A program made the translations under genes and the position numbers. From positions 1 to 60,404 of the forward strand of contig CAZMQG010000007.1 of the NCBI GenBank assembly GCA_964568625.1: a DNA stretch of 60,404 nucleotides, given 5' to 3'. The notes beneath the pieces were generated by a model that saw only the letters and a program-made list of their open reading frames with translations, searched no databases and was not told the origin of the DNA. This document shows, piece after piece, positions 44,423 to 52,871 of this stretch; position 1 is the first letter of the stretch, and every line of letters begins with the position of its first letter. Origin of the DNA: JBAZAX01 sp964568625 (lineage in GTDB: Bacteria; Babelota; Babeliae; Babelales; RVW-14).

Positions 44423-44974
44423 ATGCCGTTTTGGTGTAATGATGCAACAATAATCTCATTAATTCGCCAGACCTCAACGGTTCAACGATTTTCGGCTTCT
44501 TTTATATTAATTTTGTTTCCAACATTTTTTCTTTTTTTCTTTTTTTATCTTCCCTCAGCCTCCCAAATCAAAAAATTAACTGTGGATTATAAAAATTTGG
44601 TACAACAAGAAAAACAATTAAGCCAAATTTATTCTAAATTAAAAATATTTGAATTGGAAAATGAACAATTACAGGGGCAGTTAAATTTAAAATTCAAAAA
44701 AACTGACCCGTCGGAATTTATGTCGGATTTGCTTCAAAAAAATAAACTATCATGTTCAAGTATTAAACCATTAAAATCCAAAAAAAATTATTTGATTGAA
44801 AAAGATTATTTATCTGTTTCTGCAAAAGGATGTTTTAAGGATAGTTTGAGGTTTTTTAGTGATTTATGTGAAAGTAAGCAAAACATAAAAATATGTGATC
44901 TTAAAATATGCAAATACAAAGAAAATAAGATTAAATTCGATTTGGTGTTTAGATATGTGTCGCTTTCAAGTTGA
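44423..44974 (+). CDS. PilO-like pilus alignment protein
   Basis: 183 residues. A membrane segment near the N-terminus (FILILFPTFFLFFFFYLPSA, about residues 27-46) is followed by a coiled coil (IKKLTVDYKNLVQQEKQLSQ, through about residue 90). A small alpha/beta domain then follows (DYLSVSAKGCFKDSLRFFSD and KICDLKICKYKENKIKFDL). This matches the architecture of PilO, which with PilN and PilP forms the inner-membrane alignment complex. Sequence identity to known PilO is not obvious; the call rests on architecture and on position between pilB-like and pilP-like/secretin genes. The ATG is preceded by a run of G. Its end overlaps the next gene by 20 bases, as in translational coupling. Confidence 0.65.
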   Translation: MPFWCNDATIISLIRQTSTVQRFSASFILILFPTFFLFFFFYLPSASQIKKLTVDYKNLVQQEKQLSQIYSKLKIFELENEQLQGQLNLKFKKTDPSEFMSDLLQKNKLSCSSIKPLKSKKNYLIEKDYLSVSAKGCFKDSLRFFSDLCESKQNIKICDLKICKYKENKIKFDLVFRYVSLSS

Positions 44975-45296
44975 AGTTTTATTTAAATGGTTTATTACTT
45001 TTGGGGGGCTATTTTTTATGGCTGCAAAATGTAATAGTTTTATTTCTAGCAAAAAAATCAGGGATCCGTTTAATTTACCGTTACAAGCATCAAATAAAAA
45101 TAATGAACTATTTTTGATTAAACTTTTAGGCGTTGTGCGTAGTGGAGATAGGTATGGTGCAGTTCTTAATTTTGATGGAAAAATAGAAACAGTTTTTCAA
45201 AACGATAATTTTTTTGGATTTAAAGTTTTAGCAATTAAGTCTGATTACGTTGAATTAATTAGAGGAAGAACAAAAAAAAGACTTTTCATCGAGTGA
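44955..45296 (+). CDS. PilP-like pilus protein
   Basis: 113 residues from the ATG at 44955 inside the end of the PilO-like gene; the longer upstream frame only shadows that gene. An N-terminal hydrophobic helix (FKWFITFGGLFFMAA) precedes KKIRDPFNLPL, the DPF motif seen in PilP. A small beta domain follows (LFLIKLLGVVRSGDRYGAVL, ...FKVLAIKSDYVELIR) of the PilP/GspC homology-region type. PilP connects the inner-membrane complex to the secretin. Position directly before the secretin gene supports the call. Confidence 0.7.
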   Translation: MCRFQVEVLFKWFITFGGLFFMAAKCNSFISSKKIRDPFNLPLQASNKNNELFLIKLLGVVRSGDRYGAVLNFDGKIETVFQNDNFFGFKVLAIKSDYVELIRGRTKKRLFIE

Positions 45297-45319
45297 TTTT
45301 TATATGGAAGCTTATTAAT

Positions 45320-45384
45320 CCATGGATCCTGAAATCCAACTTCGCCCTGCGTGGCTGCGATGGAAAGGTAAATTCAGGATGACA
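45320..45384. repeat. Interspersed palindromic repeat, expanded form
   Basis: Ends CCATGGATCCTGAAA and TTCAGGATGACA pair with each other, and match in reverse the compact copy at 51578-51608. About 38 bases with a different, GC-richer sequence (CTTCGCCCTGCGTGGCTGCG) lie between the ends. It stops 1 base before the secretin frame begins. Confidence 0.7.
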
Positions 45385-45385
45385 A

Positions 45386-47110
45386 TTGGAAGGGGGATGT
45401 GCTGTGTTTTGCTTTATTTTTTTACTACAATTAATTTTGGGTACAAATTTTTTACTTGCCGACAGTGTTGTGTTGCCAACTGAAAAATATGAAGCGTTGC
45501 CTTTACCTCCTACAACACATGATTTAATTAAACAAGAAAATAATAGACAGCAAGAGGATACTCTTAACAAAATTGAAAAAATTGTTAAAAAAGAGTTAAA
45601 AGAAGAAAATTTAAACAAAAAAGAAGAAACAAAAAAAAGAAAAAAGAGTGTTGATAAAAAATCAAAAACAGAAGGTAATTCTTCTTCTAAACAGTTAGGT
45701 GGCGATGGGGTGTGGGATTCATTGAAGAATCCACAGCTCGAAAAAATATTGCGTACTTTAATTGATGATCAGTACAAAGAGCTTGGCCGATACGATAAAA
45801 CCGTTTCTTTAACTCTAAAAAAAGTAGATATAAAAAAGGCTTTTGAATTAATAAGCAAAACATCAGGAATTCAAATTTTTGTTGATAATGATGTGCAGGG
45901 TGCAGTTGAAAATATAGATTTAAATAATATTCATATTTCATCAGCATTGCGTTTGCTTGCGACATCAAATAATCCGATTCTTGCAGTGTTGCAAGAAAAT
46001 GGGGCAATCCGCATTGCAAAACTTTCAACGGCAATTGAGTGTCTGAAATCTCAAGCGATGGATCTTCTTGATCGTGATTATAAAAATGTATGTATAACAA
46101 TTTGTCATGCAAAGTGGAATGAGGAATTGAAGAAACGTTTGACGAGTCTTTGGAAAGGAATTATTGGAGATGGAAGTGATAAAAATTCGAATTACATAGT
46201 TTTTGATGATGAAAGTAAAAAAGTGTTATGTCACGCTCGGCAGGCTCAGGTCGATTCTTTTAAGGATTTTATTGCTAAGATAGACATAGAGATACCTCAG
46301 GTTAAAATAGATGCTCGAATTGTAATTGCAAGTAAGGATTTTGAAGAGGCTTTAGGTTTTGATTGGTCCGGTTATTATGATAAACGTGGTATGGTCACTC
46401 ATTCTGAATTTGCGGGTTTTGGCGCAAAAAAGAATGCTACGGATGATTCTGCATTTGCAGGTGCTGTTAACTGGGCAATGAATTTTGTTCCTAGTTTAAA
46501 CATGAAATCAATTCCAATTAGATTGCCATTCATTTGGGGTAATAAAAATTTTGATAGCAATAGAGTAAATCTGATCTTGCAGGCGGCAGAAAATAAAAAT
46601 CAAATTAGAACAATATTAAAACCATCTTTACTTGTTAATAACGATGAATTTGCAGAAATTTTGGTTGGCCAGCAGATGCCGCATGAGACAAAAATAGCAG
46701 AAACGGTTGAGGGGCAACCATCAAATGTGACTACTACTCAGTATAAAGACATTGGAATGAACGTAAAAATTAAATCTATTATAGCCCCTGATAGGGATTC
46801 CGTATTTATGGATGTTTTTGTGGAGTATTCATATCTTGCCAAACCAAGAATCGAATTTGATACTCTTCCCGGGCCAGATAGTAAAAATTTTAATTACATA
46901 ATCGAAACATCGCGATCCAAAAATCGTGTTCTTTTAAAAAGTGGGCAAACGACAATGATTGGGGGATTGATTATAAATACAGAAGAGCGAATAGAGACAG
47001 GCGTTCCGCTTTTAGAAGATATTCCAGTTTTAGGATTTTTGTTTAAAGCCAGACGAAAGGCTGTAATTGAAAAGCAGCTTATGATATTTATTACTCCAAC
47101 TATTTCATGA
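45386..47110 (+). CDS. Outer-membrane secretin (PilQ/GspD family)
   Basis: About 574 residues. The start is uncertain: TTG at 45386 or GTG at 45404 (after a GGGGG run). An in-frame TGA at 45380-45382 excludes anything earlier. Hydrophobic leader FCFIFLLQLILGTNFLLADS, then a Lys/Glu-rich linker. A secretin/STN N-terminal domain follows (about 145-215, VSLTLKKVDIKKAFELISKT), then a second N domain and the C-terminal secretin domain (about 350-574) with KSGQTTMIGGLI and the signature TGVPLLEDIPVLGFLF. Secretins form the gated outer-membrane ring for pili or secreted proteins. Last gene of the pil-like cluster. Confidence 0.9.
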   Translation: MEGGCAVFCFIFLLQLILGTNFLLADSVVLPTEKYEALPLPPTTHDLIKQENNRQQEDTLNKIEKIVKKELKEENLNKKEETKKRKKSVDKKSKTEGNSSSKQLGGDGVWDSLKNPQLEKILRTLIDDQYKELGRYDKTVSLTLKKVDIKKAFELISKTSGIQIFVDNDVQGAVENIDLNNIHISSALRLLATSNNPILAVLQENGAIRIAKLSTAIECLKSQAMDLLDRDYKNVCITICHAKWNEELKKRLTSLWKGIIGDGSDKNSNYIVFDDESKKVLCHARQAQVDSFKDFIAKIDIEIPQVKIDARIVIASKDFEEALGFDWSGYYDKRGMVTHSEFAGFGAKKNATDDSAFAGAVNWAMNFVPSLNMKSIPIRLPFIWGNKNFDSNRVNLILQAAENKNQIRTILKPSLLVNNDEFAEILVGQQMPHETKIAETVEGQPSNVTTTQYKDIGMNVKIKSIIAPDRDSVFMDVFVEYSYLAKPRIEFDTLPGPDSKNFNYIIETSRSKNRVLLKSGQTTMIGGLIINTEERIETGVPLLEDIPVLGFLFKARRKAVIEKQLMIFITPTIS

Positions 47111-47209
47111 GTGTGTGTTTAAGATTGACACTCAAGTGTCCAATAGATACGTTATTCTTAGATTTGTGAATCATAGAATAATTTTGCATTATTGTTCATG
47201 GAGTTTAAT

Positions 47210-47667
47210 ATGACAAAAAAATAAGATTATTTTTGTTAATAGCCTGGAGTGTAATTTTTTTGCTAAACGTATTTTCCGTTTCCTGTATGAAATATGATTC
47301 GTTTGGTTTAGAACAACAAGATTTTTCATGTATTTCTGTTACCGATAAAATGCTTACCCAAGATAAGTTTCCCATACTCATGGAGCATTTGTCTGTATAT
47401 GCCGGTCATATCCATTCTGTTGATTTGTCTTATTCAGAAATAAATGACGAACAGTTAACGGCCATTTGCAATATTTGTTTTGAAATTTGTGAACTCAATC
47501 TTGAATTTTGCAGAGGGATTCGTAAGTTTGATTTTGGTTCACTTGCTAAACTAAGAAATCTGAATTTAAATTATACAATTGTTACACAGCAACAAGTTTT
47601 AGCGATCAAACGAAATTTTCCGGGGATTATTATTTCGCGTGAATATATCAAATTTGGTCTGATATAA
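47210..47667 (+). CDS. Small exported leucine-rich-repeat protein, frameshifted at an A run
   Basis: An ATG at 47210 has a GGAG site, but the frame stops at once (ATG ACA AAA AAA TAA). If the 7-A run at 47215-47221 had 8 A, the frame would read MTKKIRLFLLIAWSVIFLLN, a good signal peptide, and continue into the open frame that runs to 47667 (about 152 residues). Without that change, only a TTG at 47233 could start it, lacking the Lys residues of the leader. The mature part has leucine-rich-repeat-like spacing (HSVDLSYSEINDEQLTAI, CELNLEFCRGIRKFDF, LRNLNLNYT). It may be a sequencing error, slippage-controlled gene or recent pseudogene. Confidence 0.6.
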
Positions 47668-47781
47668 ATGCAATTTTCAGGGGCAAGATATTGTGCTACG
47701 CAAAATATTGTGTTATAAGTATCCTTCAGTAATATAAAAATGAGTTTTGTTTGGGTTTAATAGGGTTTTCTGGGTGGGGAT

Positions 47782-49305
47782 ATGCATTCAAAAATTTATT
47801 CAGCGACAACTGTTGGCATCAATGCACATTTGGTTGAAGTAGAAGTTGATTTATCATTTGGGATGATTCAGTTCTATATTGTTGGACTTCCTGATAAAGC
47901 AATTAAAGAGAGCAAAGATCGAATTAGGGCCGCTCTTAAAAACAGTGGGTTTAGGTTGCCTGAAAGATTGATAACAGTTAATCTTGCGCCTGCATCTTTA
48001 AAAAAAGAAAATATACTTTTTGACGTACCAATTGCTGTTGCAATCTTGCAAGCAGCAAAGTTGGTCGATATTTCTGAAGAATTTATTAACGAAACAATTT
48101 TTTTGGGTGAGCTTTCGCTTGATGGTAAAATACGACCGGTTCGAGGTGTTCTTTCAATTGCTCACAGTGCATTAAAATTTGGCAAAAAAAGATTAATATT
48201 ACCAAAAGCAAACACCGATGAGGCAAGTTTGATCAAAGGCCTTGAATTAATTGGAGTTGAGACGCTGGTTGATCTGGTTGCATATTTACGTGGAGAGCAA
48301 AAAATTGAACCTACCCAATCCAGATTCGATCTGTTTTCCAGCCAGATACACAACCATCCGTTAGATTTTGAAGATGTTAAAGGGCAGTTCCAGGCAAAAC
48401 GTGCATTGCAGATAGCTGCTGCAGGAAGACATAATATTTTATTTATAGGTCCTCCTGGTTCAGGTAAAACAATGTTGGCTAAGCGGCTTGCAAGCATTTT
48501 ACCACCAATGTCTTTTGATGAGGTAATTGAAACTACAAAACTTTATTCTGTTGCTGGTTTATTAAATCAGGAATCTTTGATTGCTCATAGACCATTTCGC
48601 AGTCCACATCATACCATTTCGCAAGCAGGTCTTGTTGGAGGCGGTTCATCGCCACGTCCAGGTGAAATAAGTTTGGCAAACAATGGAGTTTTGTTTTTAG
48701 ATGAGTTAACGGAATTTAAACGAAGCACTCTTGAAGTTTTACGTGAGCCTCTTGAAAATAAGCGAGTTTTAATCTCGCGTGCAAGCACCTCTGTTGAATA
48801 TCCGGCATCATTTCTTTTAATTTCAGCTCTTAATCCTTGTCCATGCGGTTACTATGGGGATAAGAAAAAATGTGTATGCAGTGAACAACAAATTACAAAT
48901 TATATTAGTAAGCTTTCAGGTCCGTTGCTTGATCGAATAGATTTGCATGTAAATGTGCCATCAATTAATTACGAAGAGTTAAAAGATAAAAATGTTCAGA
49001 GTAAAAGTTCTGCAAAGATGTACGAAGAGGTAAGCGTCGCTGTTAAGATGCAGGAGCAAAGATTAGGGGCTATTCGAAATGCAGATATGGCTTCAGATCA
49101 AGTTGAAAAATATTGTACGCTTTCTGCTGCAGCAGAACAGGCAATGAAGTTTGCTTTTGAAAAACTTAGTCTTAGCATGCGTGGTTACCATAAAATTCTT
49201 AAAATTGCTCGAACTATTGCGGATTTGCAATCTGCTGATATTATTGAAAAGTCTCATATTCAAGAAGCAATTGGATATCGGTCTCTTGATCAAAAATTGC
49301 AGTAA
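47782..49305 (+). CDS. comM: ComM/YifB AAA+ helicase
   Basis: 507-residue Mg-chelatase-like AAA+ protein. The N-terminal domain starts SATTVGINAHLVEVEVDLS and contains IVGLPDKAIKESKDRIRAAL and ITVNLAPASLKKE. The ATPase core has Walker A GPPGSGKTMLAKR, GEISLANNGVLFLDELTEF (Walker B) and ALNPCPCGYYGD with zinc-like Cys, then LLDRIDLHV, and the C-terminal SMRGYHKILKIARTIADL. ComM is a hexameric helicase promoting branch migration during natural transformation. It lies just downstream of the pil-like cluster, which suits a DNA-uptake role. Confidence 0.94.
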   Translation: MHSKIYSATTVGINAHLVEVEVDLSFGMIQFYIVGLPDKAIKESKDRIRAALKNSGFRLPERLITVNLAPASLKKENILFDVPIAVAILQAAKLVDISEEFINETIFLGELSLDGKIRPVRGVLSIAHSALKFGKKRLILPKANTDEASLIKGLELIGVETLVDLVAYLRGEQKIEPTQSRFDLFSSQIHNHPLDFEDVKGQFQAKRALQIAAAGRHNILFIGPPGSGKTMLAKRLASILPPMSFDEVIETTKLYSVAGLLNQESLIAHRPFRSPHHTISQAGLVGGGSSPRPGEISLANNGVLFLDELTEFKRSTLEVLREPLENKRVLISRASTSVEYPASFLLISALNPCPCGYYGDKKKCVCSEQQITNYISKLSGPLLDRIDLHVNVPSINYEELKDKNVQSKSSAKMYEEVSVAVKMQEQRLGAIRNADMASDQVEKYCTLSAAAEQAMKFAFEKLSLSMRGYHKILKIARTIADLQSADIIEKSHIQEAIGYRSLDQKLQ

Positions 49306-49314
49306 AGGGGTAAA

Positions 49315-49746
49315 ATGGTTTTGGGCATTGGCGTAGATATTGTGCAGGTGAATCGGTTTAAATTTTGGATAGCCTGTCCTGAAAAGCAGTTGTTGCATGT
49401 TTTTTCACAACCTGAAATAGAGTATATTTTTTCGGGAACGCAAGAGCTTGCAATGCAGCGAATGGCATCACGATTTGCAGCAAAAGAAGCATTTTACAAA
49501 GCTTTGAGTAACACTTTGACCAGATTCAAAAAAACAGAAGAAACTATTTCATTTTTATCTTCGTGCAAAGCTGTTTGGGTAATGTCAGGGCCTTGGGATG
49601 TGCCGCAGCTTGTTGTTGATTGGAGTTTTTTTGAAAAAAGATTGGCAATTAAGTTACCAGATTTGGACACCAATCTTTCTATATCCCATGAAAAAGATTA
49701 TGCTGTTGCTTACGTGATGGTTCAGGCGGGATCTCTTAATGCGTAA
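49315..49746 (+). CDS. acpS: Holo-[acyl-carrier-protein] synthase
   Basis: 143 residues. AcpS moves the phosphopantetheine arm from CoA to acyl-carrier protein for lipid synthesis. Motifs: LGIGVDIVQVNRF with the metal-binding Asp, RFAAKEAFYKAL with the Glu and Lys of the active site, and NLSISHEKDYAVAYV at the end. It is slightly longer than average, from a central insert (KTEETISFLSSC). It starts 9 bases after comM and overlaps the next gene by 8 bases (AATGCGTAA), indicating a shared transcript. Confidence 0.94.
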   Translation: MVLGIGVDIVQVNRFKFWIACPEKQLLHVFSQPEIEYIFSGTQELAMQRMASRFAAKEAFYKALSNTLTRFKKTEETISFLSSCKAVWVMSGPWDVPQLVVDWSFFEKRLAIKLPDLDTNLSISHEKDYAVAYVMVQAGSLNA

Positions 49747-51489
49747 ATGTCTTGGCCATATTCTTTCCGGATCGCTAGTTGAAGGCCTAGCAATGCGCCT
49801 TGGGTCGCAGGGATCTCTTGAAGATATAAAAACCGGGAAATTTGTTTCTATTGTTGGTGAACATTATACTTTTTTTTCATTAATTACAGATCTTGAATTG
49901 CAGGTTACAAATCCGGATATTTTACTTTTTCCTCCGTCTGAAGATGAAAAAATTCTTACAAATATGCTTAAAAAGCGCGATATTTACGCAAAAGTTATGT
50001 TACGACCTATGTTAATGCTTGATGCTGAAAAACACCGTATGCCGGTGAAAACTATTCCTTCGCATTTTGCAGCAGTTTATGAAGCCAGTGCGAGCGAAGT
50101 GGCTGAAATTTTTGGCGATGAACAAAAAGATAAAAAATATTTCAATATTGGTTTTCCGCTTGATATGACAACTCCGGTTTGTATGGATTTGGATTTATTG
50201 GTTGAGCGTAGCAATGGAATTTTTGGTAAAACGGGTACGGGAAAAACATTTATTACGCGGCTAATTCTTGCAGGTTTAATTAAAAATGAAAAAGCTGTAA
50301 ATCTGATTTTTGATATGCATAGTGAGTATGGCTTTCAGGCTCGTAAGGAAGGCTCAGGAGAATCATTTGTTAAAGGGCTAAAAACACTATTTCCAAATCA
50401 AGTGGCAATATTTTCACTAGATCCGGATTCTACCAGGCGTCGAGGTTGTACTCCTGATTTTGAAGTTGTGCTTAATTATCAGGATATACGTGTTGAAGAT
50501 GTTTTAACCTTACAGGATGAGCTTAATTTGCATCCAACAGCGCTTGAGGCTGCTTATCTGGTAGCGGCAAAATACAAGAATAATTGGCTAAAAGTTTTGC
50601 TTGAGCAAGAAGGAACTTTAAAAGAGTTTGCCGAAGAGATTGGTGCTCATGCAGAATCTATTGCTGCTTTGTATCGTAAACTTAAACGGCTTGAGCGTTT
50701 TCCGTTTATTAAAGACATGGTTACGACAACTTCGGTTGTTGACCGTATGATTGAGTATCTTGATCGTGGCATTAATGTTGTTCTTGAGTTTGGTAACCAT
50801 ACCTCAATGCTGAGCTATCTGCTGGTTGTGAATATTTTGACTAGAAGAATTCATGATGAGTATGTTGCAAAAACTGAAAAGTTTTTGGCATCGCAAAAGA
50901 AAGGCGATGAGCCGCGTAAATTGATGATAACAATAGAAGAAGCGCATAAATTTTTGAACCCAAATGCGGCCAAACAGACAATTTTTGGCGTAATTGCGCG
51001 CGAAATGCGTAAGTATTATGTTTCGTTGCTTGTTGTTGATCAACGTCCTTCGGGCATAGATCAAGAAATTTTATCTCAAATTGGAACTAAAATTGTGGCG
51101 CTGCTTAATGATGAAAAAGATATCCAAGCAATTCTAACTGGTGCAAGCAATTCCAGCGGGCTGAGATCGATTCTTGCTACATTGGATACGAAAAAGCAGG
51201 CACTTGTTCTTGGACATGCTGTTCCTATGCCGGTTGTCATAAAAACGCGTGAATATGATAGCGAGTTTTACAAAGCCATGGGGCTGGATTCAAAAGCTAT
51301 GGATGTTAAAAANNNNNNNNNNNNNNNNNNNNNNNNNNNNNNNNNNNNNNNNNNNNNNNNNNNNNNNNNNNNNNNNNNNNNNNNNNNNNNNNNNNNNNNN
51401 NNNNNNNNNNNNATAGCGAGTTTTACAAAGCCATGGGGCTGGATTCAAAAGCTATGGATGTTAAAAAGTCGATAGAAGAGATTTTTTAG
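49739..51489 (+). CDS. HerA/FtsK-like hexameric ATPase (interrupted by an assembly gap)
   Basis: HerA-family DNA-translocase-like ATPase. N-terminal HAS-barrel-like region (GHILSGSLVEGLAMRLGS, FVSIVGEHYTFF), then Walker A IFGKTGTGKTFITRL, NLIFDMHSEYG, Walker B LMITIEEAHKFLNP, LLVVDQRPSGID with a sensor-like Gln, and IGTKIVALLNDEKD. The 100 Ns at 51313-51412 split its 3' end. Both sides carry the same 55 bases, so removing the Ns and one copy gives an intact frame of 531 residues ending SIEEIF at the TAG at 51487-51489. HerA relatives act in DNA-end processing (with NurA), conjugation or defence; no nuclease partner lies next to it here. Start overlaps acpS. Confidence 0.85.
51313..51412. other. 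Assembly gap (100 Ns) flanked by an exact 55-base duplication
   Basis: 51258-51312 and 51413-51467 are identical (both run ATAGCGAGTTTTAC ... GATGTTAAAAA). This is what unmerged overlapping contig ends look like, so the true sequence probably has neither the Ns nor the second copy. Confidence 0.9.
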
Positions 51490-51577
51490 GGATTACTTTT
51501 TACACAAATTCGATAACTCAACACTCACTGAAAATATCTACTGAAATGTGTTCCACTAAAGCATTGAGTGAGAATTT

Positions 51578-51608
51578 TGTCATCCTGAACTTGATTCAGG
51601 ATCCATGG
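51578..51608. repeat. Interspersed palindromic repeat, compact form
   Basis: TGTCATCCTGAA, CTTGA, TTCAGGATCCATGG: 7-bp arms TCCTGAA/TTCAGGA around a 5-base loop. Same ends as 45320-45384 in the opposite orientation. Repeats of this wording are known as dispersed elements in several bacterial groups. Confidence 0.7.
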
Positions 51609-51622
51609 AGAAATAAGTATTC

Positions 51623-52066
51623 CTACTTTCTCTGTGTCTTTAAAGACTGTTTTAGTTTGTCTATTAACTTCAAAGTTTTTACTTTTTCAAAAAAATATTG
51701 CGCTCCAAAAACCATAACTATTAAATTTATGCCAAATAAAATATTCTTTATGTATCCTTCTGGAAGCATGTTTAGATAGCCTAGCATATAAGCTCCACCC
51801 AGCCACATGCAAGCGCATAAAAAAAGATAGAGAAAATCTTTGATGCTTATTTTTTTGTCATTTGTGTCGACATGGTGCGGCCTGTTTATATGCTTATAAG
51901 TAGTTATGCTAGTTGATAGTGCTATGCAAAAAGTAAAAAACCAATATGCATATGGATTAATGTTATAGTAATAGATTGATCGAAAGAAGTAAGAGACGAT
52001 AAAAATTGCCATTATCGATGGTAAATATCTAACAATCAAAGTAAAAATAGTATCAAAAATTTTCAT
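51623..52066 (-). CDS. Small four-helix membrane protein
   Basis: 147 residues; no family recognised. Four hydrophobic segments likely cross the membrane: about residues 8-29 (LIVRYLPSIMAIFIVSYFF), 38-55 (AYWFFTFCIALSTSITTY), 78-98 (FLYLFLCACMWLGGAYMLGY) and 106-125 (IKNILFGINLIVMVFGAQYF). A cytoplasmic-looking polar loop (NRPHHVDTNDKKIS) and a basic C-terminus (KLIDKLKQSLKTQRK) are present. It stands alone on the minus strand between the HerA-like gene and the skp run. Confidence 0.65.
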   Translation of the reverse strand: MKIFDTIFTLIVRYLPSIMAIFIVSYFFRSIYYYNINPYAYWFFTFCIALSTSITTYKHINRPHHVDTNDKKISIKDFLYLFLCACMWLGGAYMLGYLNMLPEGYIKNILFGINLIVMVFGAQYFFEKVKTLKLIDKLKQSLKTQRK

Positions 52067-52291
52067 TATTGCTCTTTACCTTTCAGTTAAAGTCGGTTAG
52101 CAAATTTGTAAAAAATACCCAAAGATAATAGCATATTTATGCAGTTTTTATTACTAAAAATCGCTTTTTGAGGCCAGACATGTGAGCATCGCATTTGGAT
52201 TTGACGACATTTATGAAAAAAGCTAGTCTGTTCGTGTGGTTGTGTAGTAATGTTATATATTTTTAAATAACTATTTTTTAGGAGTTTTATT
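52067..52291 (+). other. Divergent intergenic region upstream of skp
   Basis: 225 bases without a gene. It should carry the promoters of the membrane-protein gene and the skp-lpxD-prs-pth run. A TAGGAG site lies about 8 bases before skp; no other clear signal is visible. Confidence 0.5.
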
Positions 52292-52858
52292 ATGAAAAGA
52301 ATTTTAACAGGAATTGTTGCAGCATCGGCATTGAGTATGTCACTTGCCAGCGCAAAAGAGCTTGTCTGTTTTGATAGTATGAGAATTTTGCAGGAAGCAA
52401 AAGAGAATCAGAAGATTGCCGGTGAATTGAACGGTAAAATTGAAGAGTTGCAGAGCTTTGTAAAAGAATCACAACAAAAGCTTGTTGAAATGCAATCCGA
52501 ATTGGATAAAAAGACTTCTATCTTGAGCAAAGAGGCTCTTCAAGAAAAGACCGAAGCAATTGTACAAAAGAAAAAAGATTTGGAACGTACAATTGGTGAC
52601 AAAAAAGAAAAACTTGAAAAAATTATTCAACAAAAACAGGTTGCTCTTCGCAGTAAACAAATTGGCATAATTAACGAAGTTTGCAAAAAAGAAGACTGGG
52701 GTGTATTGGTAGACAAAAATGCTCCTGGTGTAGTTTTCGCTGCAGATGCACTTGATAGAACTGATATTTTGATTAAGGCTATTGATAATGCATATGACGC
52801 AGAAAAATCTAAAAATGCAGTTAAATCGACAAAAGTTACAACAACAAAAAATGCCTAA
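52292..52858 (+). CDS. skp: Periplasmic chaperone Skp/OmpH
   Basis: 188 residues. Signal peptide about 1-21 (ends LASA), AGGAG-type site upstream. The mature start LVCFDSMRILQEAKENQKI is the family's opening, followed by a long alpha-helical hairpin (about 45-125, rich in Lys/Glu/Gln) that forms the tentacles of the trimer, and a closing strand WGVLVDKNAPGVVFAA. Skp holds unfolded outer-membrane proteins in the periplasm. It sits 13 bases before lpxD, a conserved pairing in Gram-negative bacteria, and supports the presence of an outer membrane. Confidence 0.9.
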   Translation: MKRILTGIVAASALSMSLASAKELVCFDSMRILQEAKENQKIAGELNGKIEELQSFVKESQQKLVEMQSELDKKTSILSKEALQEKTEAIVQKKKDLERTIGDKKEKLEKIIQQKQVALRSKQIGIINEVCKKEDWGVLVDKNAPGVVFAADALDRTDILIKAIDNAYDAEKSKNAVKSTKVTTTKNA

Positions 52859-52871
52859 ATTTGGGATTTAA

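Noticed and set aside
44895..44954. Longer start for the PilP-like protein
   Set aside because: The extra codons only shadow the end of the PilO-like gene; the ATG at 44955 gives the expected hydrophobic start.
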